Source of the DNA: Listeria cornellensis FSL F6-0969
GTDB lineage: Bacteria; Bacillota; Bacilli; Lactobacillales; Listeriaceae
Direction of reading: 5' to 3'
Assembly (NCBI RefSeq): GCF_000525855.1
Contig: NZ_AODE01000008.1
Span: forward strand, 1 to 64,000
DNA length: 64,000 nucleotides
Position numbers and translations under genes: made by a program. A model generated the notes under the pieces. That model did not search any database and was not told the DNA's origin. It worked only from the letters and a program-made list of their open reading frames with translations. Shown piece after piece: positions 57,598 through 64,000 of this stretch. Numbering within the stretch: position 1 is the stretch's first letter; each line of letters starts with the position of its first letter.

Positions 57598-60500
57598 GCC
57601 AATTCACCTCGTTCAGTTTCCGGACAGCAACATAGAGATCCCGCTGATTTCCAATTGGTCCATAATAGTTAAAACCGTAGCTAAGCTGTGCATATCCACC
57701 AACCATTTGCGTTGGTTTCACGTGGATTTTCGTCGGCGCATTGTGACTACCGCCTCGCGTTCCTGTAATCGAAGTCCCTGGAACGTTGATATGACGGTCT
57801 TGCGCGTGATACATGTACATCGTTCCTTTTGGCATTCTGTGACTCACGACCGCACGCGCCGTTACAACACCATTTCGGTTATAAACTTCAAGCCAGTCAT
57901 TGTCTTTAATTTTGCCAGCCTCAGCGTCTTCATGGTTAATCCACACGTTCGGACCACCACGGAAAAGCGTCAACATATGCTGATTATCTTGGTACATACT
58001 GTGAATATTCCATTTACCGTGTGGTGTCAAATAGCGCAACACAATCGTATCCGGCGTCTCCACAATTTCCTTATCACGAGGCGCAAAAACTTGCGGTGGC
58101 AATGTCGGCTTGTACACCGGCAAAGCTTCCCCATATTGCAAAAACATCTCATGATCAATGTAAAAATGTTGTCGCCCAGTCAGCGTCCGAAATGGAACCA
58201 AATGCTCAATGTTCGTCGTAAACGGCGAATAACGCTTACCATCCGTATTCGAACCCGTAAACACCGGCGTTGGAATCACTTCACGCGGTTGCGCTGTAAT
58301 GCTTTGGAACGTAATCCGCTCCGCCTCGCGAGGCTTCGCTAAATGACTAAGCTTCATCCCCGTCGCATCCTCCGCTACTTCCCATGCCCGAACCGCAACC
58401 TTCCCATTCGTCGCACTAGAAATATGCAGAATCGCATTCGCCGCCTGCCGTTCATTTTCCATAATCGGCATTCCGTTCTTAATTGAGTCATCCTCGTAAA
58501 TCCCGTTAATGGCCTTCATTTCCTCATATTCCTCAGCGACCGAGAACTGCGTCCCATGCGCGCCGACCTTGCCCGTCCCAACATTCGGACCAAGCGTAAT
58601 AAACTTATCGTAAATTTGCGTATAATCACGTTCTACAAATTGGAAATGCGGCATCGTCTTACCTGGAATCGCCTCAACCTCGCCTTTTTTCCAATCCTTA
58701 ATCTCACCATAAGGCTGCGAAATCTCCATTTGCGAATCATGATTCAGCGGCAACATAATCACATCGCGCTGCACCTCATGTAAATGATCCTTCGCCATCT
58801 CAGAAAACGTCTGACTCAAATCCTTGAAAATATTCCAATCCGATTTCGACTCCCAAAGTGGCTAATCGCCGGGTTAAACGGATGCACAAAAGGATGCATA
58901 TCCGTGCTCGAAATATCCGTCTTCTCATACCACGTCGCAGCAGGAAGCACTACATCCGAATAAAGCGGCGTCGCCGTCATCCGGAAATCAAGCGTCACCA
59001 TCAAGTCTAATTTTCCTTCCGTCTCCTCATCGCGCCATACCATTTCCTCCGGCTTAAACTCATCATTTGGCGTCGACAGCAAATTATTCGTCGTCCCAAA
59101 CAAATGCTTCATAAAATACTCCTGCCCTTTTCCACTAGAAGAAACAAGGTTCGAGCGCCATACAAAAAGGCCACGCGGGAAATTCACAGGATTATCCGGA
59201 TCTTCCACCGCAAACTGCAATTTCTCCGATTTCAAATCATCGACAATACCCGACACGATCTCCGCATCCGATTTGTCTTTATTTTCCGCTGCAAACAGCA
59301 AACTATTCTTGTTAAACTGCGGATACGAAGGCAACCAACCAAGTCGCGCCGCCAACACATTGTAATCCGCGGGATGTTTATAGCTCGTTTTTTGTGCCAG
59401 TGGAGATTTCAAAGCATCCGTGTCCATCTCCTCATAACGCCACTGATCCGTTGCAAAATACCAGAAACTCGTCGCATTCTGCTGTCTCACTGCGCCCTGC
59501 CAATCTTTCGCAAAAGCTACCGTTTGCCAGCCCTCAATCGGACGACATTTCTCCTGACCAACATAATGCGCCCAGCCTCCGCCGTTCACGCCTTGTGATG
59601 CCGTCAAAATGACCAAGTTCAAAATCGAGCGGTAAATCGTGTCACTATTAAACCAATGATTAATTCCCGCGCCCATGATGATCATCGAACGACCACCCGT
59701 ATCAATCGCATTCTGCGCAAACTCACGCGCGATTTGCGTCACGATATCCGCTTTCACACCAGTAATTGGTTCCTGCCAAGCCGGCGTATACAAACTCTCC
59801 GCATCATCCAAGCCACGAGCTGCCATTCGGTCACCGTCATGCCGCGCCACACCATACTGGCTCAACATCACATCATAGACCGTCGCAACTAAGCGCTTCG
59901 AACCATCGGCAAGCGTAATTTCCCGAACCGGCAATTCTCGTTCAAAAATGCCATTCCCATTATTATCAAAATAAGGAAACGCAACCGTATCTATTCTATC
60001 TAGACCAACCGTCATCGCAGGCGCAATCACAGAACCATCCTCGCGTTCCAGCGACAAGTTCCACTTCACACCCTCTTCCCAACGCTGACCCATCGTCCCA
60101 TTCGGAACCACAATCTCGCCCGTCGTCTCATCAATCAAACACGTTTTCCAATCCGCGTGCGAGCCACTCTCAAGCCCCGCATGCAAATCATCCTCGCGCA
60201 AGAAACGACCTGGCGTCAAACCCTTATCCGTCTCGTCAAGCAACAATAAAAACGGCAAATCCGTAAATTGTTTTGCATAATCAATAAACTGCGATTCCGC
60301 GCGCTCCACATAAAATTCCTTCAAAATAACATGCGTCATCGCTTGCGCAAGTGCAGCATCCGTCCCAGGATTCGGCGCCAACCAATTATCCGCGAACTTC
60401 ACGTTCTCCGCATAATCCGGCGCAACCGCCACCACTTTTGTCCCCTTATAACGAACCTCCGTCATAAAATGCGCGTCCGGCGTCCGAGTGAGCGGCACAT

Positions 60501-61257
60501 TCGAGCCCCACATCATGATGTAACCCGCGTTATACCAATCACTCGACTCCGGCACATCCGTCTGCTCACCCCAAATTTGCGGAGAAGCAGGTGGTAAATC
60601 CGCATACCAATCGTAAAAACTCAGCATTTCGCCACCGAGCAGCGTCAAAAACCGCGACCCAGCCGCATAGCTTATCATCGACATTGCAGGAATCGGCGTA
60701 AACCCAGCCAAGCGATCCGGCCCATATTTCTTAATCGTATAAATCAGCATCGCCGCGACCATATAATACGCTTCCTGCCACGTCACCCGAATTTGTCCAC
60801 CCTTACCACGCGCACTCTTGTAGCTATTCGCCTTCTCAGGATCCTCCACAATACTCGCCCAAGCCTTAATCGGATCCCCATACTGCTTCAACGCATTTTG
60901 CCATAAACGCCACAATTTTCCGCGCACATACGGATATTTCACACGTAGCGGACTATACTCATACCACGAAAAACTCGCACCACGCGGACAGCCACGAGGT
61001 TCAAATTCCGGCATATCCGGCCCACAACTTGGGTAATCCGTCGCCTGATTTTCCCACGTAATAATCCCGTTCTTCACGAAAACCTGCCAACTACACGAAC
61101 CCGTACAATTGACACCATGCGTCGTGCGAACCACTTTATCATGACTCCAGCGATCCCGATACATCTTCTCCCAAGCCCGGCTTTTCTCCTCCATCACCGT
61201 CCAGTTTCCATTAAATTTCTCCGTCCGTTTAAAGAACCGCAAACCTTTTTTCCTCAC
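57587..61257 (-). CDS. narG: Respiratory nitrate reductase alpha subunit NarG (one apparent frameshift)
   Basis: About 1223 residues, full length. The N-terminal HGVNCTGSCSW holds the FS0 cluster ligands, followed by YPSCGPDMPEFEPRGCPRGA; later GGRSMIIMGAGINHWFNSD and the C-terminal domain. It contains bis-MGD and reduces nitrate in the cytoplasm. The start is GTG 61257, six bases behind GAGGTGG. The frame breaks at 58860-58861: one G is missing, and GGG (plus strand) would restore NPAISPLWESKSDWNIFKDL. All else is intact, so an error is likely. Confidence 0.93.
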
Positions 61258-61386
61258 TATGTACCACCTCATTTTTGTTATTATATTCACAAAGAAAAAC
61301 AGTAAAATTCCTATCTAACCCGATAGTACAACTTCTCCCATTTTCGCGCATCAGGAGAATCCCTATATTTTTACGGCTAATATTCT

Positions 61387-61415
61387 TTGACAATGCATGA
61401 TTCGCATAACATAAT
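61387..61415 (+). promoter_or_regulatory. Strong sigma-A promoter of modB-modC-mobA
   Basis: TTGACA (perfect, 61387-61392) and CATAAT (61410-61415) are 17 bases apart. The leader would be about 180 bases and includes the large hairpin. Confidence 0.75.
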
Positions 61416-61487
61416 AGAGAAGGAATACATAAAAAAAATCAATCCGCAGACTATTATCCTCAGGGTTCATTCTGTCCCACCAAACTT

Positions 61488-61584
61488 CAAGCGCGCTGAC
61501 AAGGATTTAGTTCCTAGGCAAAAGCGAGTACCATAGCAGAACAGAGTTTTTAACGACGGAAATGAGCCTTTGTCGGCGCGCTTG
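61488..61584 (+). promoter_or_regulatory. Structured leader (possible riboswitch) of the modBC operon
   Basis: CAAGCGCGCTGACAA (61488-61502) pairs with TTGTCGGCGCGCTTG (61570-61584): 15 pairs with one wobble. A 67-base apical region is enclosed. The closing arm ends only three bases before CGGAGG, the ribosome site of modB. There is no T-run. A GC-rich P1 stem directly before the ribosome site suggests translational control, for example by molybdate or its cofactor. I cannot match it to the known Moco riboswitch by eye. Confidence 0.5.
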
Positions 61585-61602
61585 ATCGGAGGTCTATTGA
61601 AT

Positions 61603-62274
61603 ATGCTAACACCTGTCCTACACTCACTCATCATCGCATTTGCGTCCACACTTCTCGCGTTCCTCACCATGCTCCCACTCAGCTACTACTTCGCAAACCG
61701 CAAATCACGATTTCAACTCATCATCGAGATCATCATCCTGCTACCACTCGTTTTACCGCCAACTGTTGTAGGACTCATTCTACTCAATCTGTTCGGAAAA
61801 AACGATTTTCTCGGCGCGTTTTTATGGAACAACTTCAACTACAGCTTCATCTTCACGCTCGCCGGTGCCGTTATCGCAACAACGATCATCATTTTACCAA
61901 TCATGTACCAAGGTCTAAAAAGCGCGTTCCTCTCCATCGATCACGACCTCGTCTGGGCCGCACAAACCCTGTCCGCCAACGCTAAAACCATCTTTTTTAA
62001 AATTATCCTCCCAAACTGCTGGCAACCAATTTTAGCGGGGATTTTACTTAGTTTTTGTCGGGCAATGGGTGAATTTGGGGCAAGCCTCATGGTCGCTGGT
62101 TACATCGAAGGAAAAACCGACACGATCGCTTCCAGTATTTATTTCATGGTCCAACAAGGCGACATGCGCACCGCCATTTATCTGGGCCTTATCAACGTTA
62201 TCATCGGCATTATCGCACTAATGATCATCCACATCCTGACCGTCCGCCAAACCAACTTAACGAGAGGAATGTAA
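61603..62274 (+). CDS. modB: Molybdate ABC transporter permease ModB
   Basis: A ~223-residue permease with five helices. LLPLVLPPTVVGLILLNLFG and the coupling loop TLSANAKTIFFKIILPNCW, then FCRAMGEFGASLMVAG, are ModB signatures. ATG 61603 follows CGGAGG; TTG 61597 is an alternative. It imports molybdate with ModC and ModA. The codons prefer C at third position, unlike moeB on the same strand. Confidence 0.94.
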   Translation: MLTPVLHSLIIAFASTLLAFLTMLPLSYYFANRKSRFQLIIEIIILLPLVLPPTVVGLILLNLFGKNDFLGAFLWNNFNYSFIFTLAGAVIATTIIILPIMYQGLKSAFLSIDHDLVWAAQTLSANAKTIFFKIILPNCWQPILAGILLSFCRAMGEFGASLMVAGYIEGKTDTIASSIYFMVQQGDMRTAIYLGLINVIIGIIALMIIHILTVRQTNLTRGM

Positions 62275-62277
62275 CCT

Positions 62278-62928
62278 ATGGGACTACGCTTAAAATTCAA
62301 AAAGAAACTACCCTTTCACGATCTTGACATTAATTACGATTTCGTCGCTCCAATCACAGCCATTATGGGCGCTAGCGGCTCCGGTAAATCCACCCTATTC
62401 CAATGCATCAGCGGCCTAAAAAAAATCGACGAAGGCATCATCGAATTCGGCAACACCGCTTGGGACGATACATATAGCGACATCACCGTTCCAACCGCAG
62501 CACGCAAAGTCGGCTACCTCTTCCAAAATCTAGCCCTCTTTCCAAATATGAACGTCTTTCAAAACATTGCATTCGGCCTAACCGTCAACAAAAAAAATCG
62601 CGCCGAAATCGAACAACAAGTCCGCAAAATAAGCGATTACTTACAGATTTCCCATCTCCTTTTTTCCTCCGTCCAAAAATTATCTGGCGGCGAAAAACAA
62701 CGCGTAGCAATGGCACGAGCGATGATTATTAATCCGAACCTACTTCTTTTAGACGAGCCATTCAACGGTCTTGACGAAGACACACGCAACATCTGCATCG
62801 AACTCGTTGGCCAAATGGCGCGCGATTTCGACATTCCCGTCATTTTCGTTACCCATTACCACCAAGAAGCCGCCTCCCTCACAGGAGAAATTTTAAAAAT
62901 AAAGGATGGTCGCCTTGTCAGAAACTAA
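62278..62928 (+). CDS. modC: Molybdate ABC transporter ATP-binding protein ModC
   Basis: 216 residues. Walker A GASGSGKST, signature LSGGEKQRVAMARAM, Walker B LLLLDEPFNGLD and switch VTHYHQEA. It lacks the ~130-residue C-terminal molybdate-binding (TOBE) domain found in E. coli ModC, so uptake is not gated there. It starts three bases behind modB. Confidence 0.93.
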   Translation: MGLRLKFKKKLPFHDLDINYDFVAPITAIMGASGSGKSTLFQCISGLKKIDEGIIEFGNTAWDDTYSDITVPTAARKVGYLFQNLALFPNMNVFQNIAFGLTVNKKNRAEIEQQVRKISDYLQISHLLFSSVQKLSGGEKQRVAMARAMIINPNLLLLDEPFNGLDEDTRNICIELVGQMARDFDIPVIFVTHYHQEAASLTGEILKIKDGRLVRN

Positions 62929-63472
62929 AAAAATCGCCGGTATCGTGCTTGCAGGCGGAAATTCCCGGCGTTTTGGCGAAGATAAAGCGCTATACAAAGA
63001 GACTGCGGACTCGCCAACATGGGTAGAGCAAACTGCCGATAAAATGCGCCCGCTCGTCAATCACCTATTCATCGTCACCAATCAGCGCCTGTTCCCCAGC
63101 ATCCAAGCTCTATTCCACAACGACACGACAACCGTCCTAACAGACCAAGAACCATTCCTAGACAAAGGACCACTCGGCGGCATTCACGCGGTCATGAACA
63201 CTAGCAACTACGAACACTACCTACTCTCACCAACCGACACCCCACATATAACGACCACCATTTTCGCAGCACTCATCCATCAGGGAAATGCCTATGCCGC
63301 AACCGCAACCGCACAACACTACCTAACCGCCTGCATCCCGCCTTGCAAAAGCGAAATCGAGGCCATGTTACGCGTAGATAATCTTCGCATTCGACAATTA
63401 TTACAAACCCTCGGCACACAAAAATATCTTTTTCCAAGCGAATCCCCATTCCAAAATAGAAACTACAAATAA
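62906..63472 (+). CDS. mobA: Molybdenum cofactor guanylyltransferase MobA
   Basis: 188 residues. The nucleotidyltransferase start is IAGIVLAGGNSRRFGEDKAL; then TDQEPFLDKGPLGGIHAVM and LLSPTDTPHI (metal-binding Asp). It adds GMP to molybdopterin, giving the MGD form NarG requires. It overlaps modC by 23 bases. TTG at 62915 could be the start instead of ATG 62906. Confidence 0.92.
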   Translation: MVALSETKKIAGIVLAGGNSRRFGEDKALYKETADSPTWVEQTADKMRPLVNHLFIVTNQRLFPSIQALFHNDTTTVLTDQEPFLDKGPLGGIHAVMNTSNYEHYLLSPTDTPHITTTIFAALIHQGNAYAATATAQHYLTACIPPCKSEIEAMLRVDNLRIRQLLQTLGTQKYLFPSESPFQNRNYK

Positions 63473-63493
63473 TCATTCTTCAGGAGGTACCAC

Positions 63494-64000
63494 ATGCGTT
63501 TCCTATCCCTACTCTGGCAATTCACATGGACACAAATACTCTGTTGCATCTTCCCAGCCATCATTTTTCTCTCGCTCGCCTTTTCCAAATACCTTGATAT
63601 TCCCTTCATTCCAAGGTACGATTTACTGCTCATAATCTGCATCATCGCCCAACTACTTTTAATCAAATTCGGCCTCGAAACATGGGACGAACTCAAAGTC
63701 ATCATGCTTTTTCACGTCATCGGTCTCGTTCTTGAAATCTACAAAATCCAGATGGGTTCCTGGGCCTATCCAGAAGACGCTTACACAAAAATTCTAGGCG
63801 TCCCACTCTACAGCGGATTCATGTACTCAAGCGTCGCCAGCTACATTTGCCAAGCCTGGAAACGCTTCGATCTCACCGTCAAAAATTGGCCCAAAAGCAA
63901 CTACGTCATCATCCTTTGCGCCGCGATTTATCTCAACTTTTTCACCCATCATTATATCTGGGATCTGCGCTACATACTCATTATCGCCGTCCTGATTCTA
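63494..64000 (+). CDS. DUF817 family membrane protein, 5' part
   Basis: 169 codons are visible before the window ends. The protein has at least five hydrophobic segments. LETWDELKVIMLFHVIGLVLEIYKIQMGSW-type residues (here EIYKIQMGSWAYPE) and GVPLYSGFMYSSVASYICQ match the DUF817 family of Firmicute membrane proteins. Function unknown. GGAGG precedes ATG 63494. It follows mobA by 21 bases, so it may belong to the mod operon. Confidence 0.8.
   Translation, partial: MRFLSLLWQFTWTQILCCIFPAIIFLSLAFSKYLDIPFIPRYDLLLIICIIAQLLLIKFGLETWDELKVIMLFHVIGLVLEIYKIQMGSWAYPEDAYTKILGVPLYSGFMYSSVASYICQAWKRFDLTVKNWPKSNYVIILCAAIYLNFFTHHYIWDLRYILIIAVLIL

Larger units (their letters stand above)
61258..61602. other. 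345-base divergent region between narG and modB
   Basis: The left part should hold the narG promoter, but I see no convincing one and no clear FNR-type site. On the right there is a strong promoter at 61387-61415 and a long hairpin (61488-61584) in the modB leader. Confidence 0.5.

Noticed and set aside
57548-58342. 264-codon plus-strand frame over narG/narH
   Set aside because: It is antisense to conserved nitrate reductase genes, with arginine/histidine-rich translation and no family resemblance.
47889-61482. Shared TTCTG(C/T)CCCACCA at about 47889 and 61470 as a repeat
   Set aside because: The first lies inside the 42-residue coding frame and the match is only ~13 bases; chance is sufficient.
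61488-61584. Direct assignment of the modB leader to the known Moco riboswitch
   Set aside because: I could not line up the conserved core of that class by eye, so only a structured leader is claimed.

Overview
The window reads as a chromosomal segment of a low-GC Gram-positive of the genus Listeria, most likely one of the nitrate-reducing 'Listeria sensu lato' species. This is inferred from gene content and remembered gene order, not from a database search. The ftsW/pycA/ylaN/typA/suhB/corA/pdhABCD/def stretch, the teichoic-acid exporter next to surface autolysins, and the molybdenum-cofactor block match the order known from Listeria. A complete narGHJI-narK block, absent from L. monocytogenes as far as I recall, is added here.

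Layout. 1-0.74 kb: end of an IS3-type insertion sequence. 0.77-12.6 kb: envelope region with a six-PA14 glucosaminidase, a three-gene lipid-linked sugar transfer set (GT-C-like protein, GtrA, GtrB), a broken NlpC/P60 protein with six repeats, tagGH and a broken substrate-binding lipoprotein. 12.9-17.9 kb: pycA and ftsW. 18-24.6 kb: sugar ABC importer plus a GH2 glycosidase, with a divergent ArsR-like regulator. 25-35.5 kb: conserved small genes, typA, suhB, corA, lipoproteins, a thioredoxin-fold protein and a lactate-dehydrogenase-like protein lacking its catalytic residues. 35.8-41.4 kb: pdhABCD. 42.2-46.1 kb: def, an LRR/LPXTG surface protein and a VanZ-like protein. 46.2-53.3 kb: moeB, moaB, moaA, moaC, moaD, moaE, mobB, moeA and modA. 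53.3-61.3 kb: narK and narGHJI. 61.6-64 kb: modB, modC, mobA and a partial DUF817 gene.

How the genes work together. Molybdate is imported by ModABC and built into molybdopterin by the Moa/Moe/Mob proteins. MobA makes the dinucleotide form that NarG needs; NarJ inserts it; NarGHI reduces nitrate brought in by NarK. This makes 46-64 kb one respiratory module. The nar block sits between modA and modBC.

Two things dominate the unusual content. First, about seventeen single-base indels, nearly all in A/T runs of 6-8 and mostly one base too long, break otherwise intact genes including pdhA, ftsW, narG and narK. The simplest explanation is sequencing or assembly error, so most 'pseudogenes' here should be read as frameshift artefacts until checked. 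Second, there are two families of dispersed intergenic repeats. One is a long hairpin whose central stem differs in sequence between its two copies yet stays perfectly paired, which is the signature of a conserved RNA or DNA structure. No tRNA, rRNA or CRISPR array was seen.
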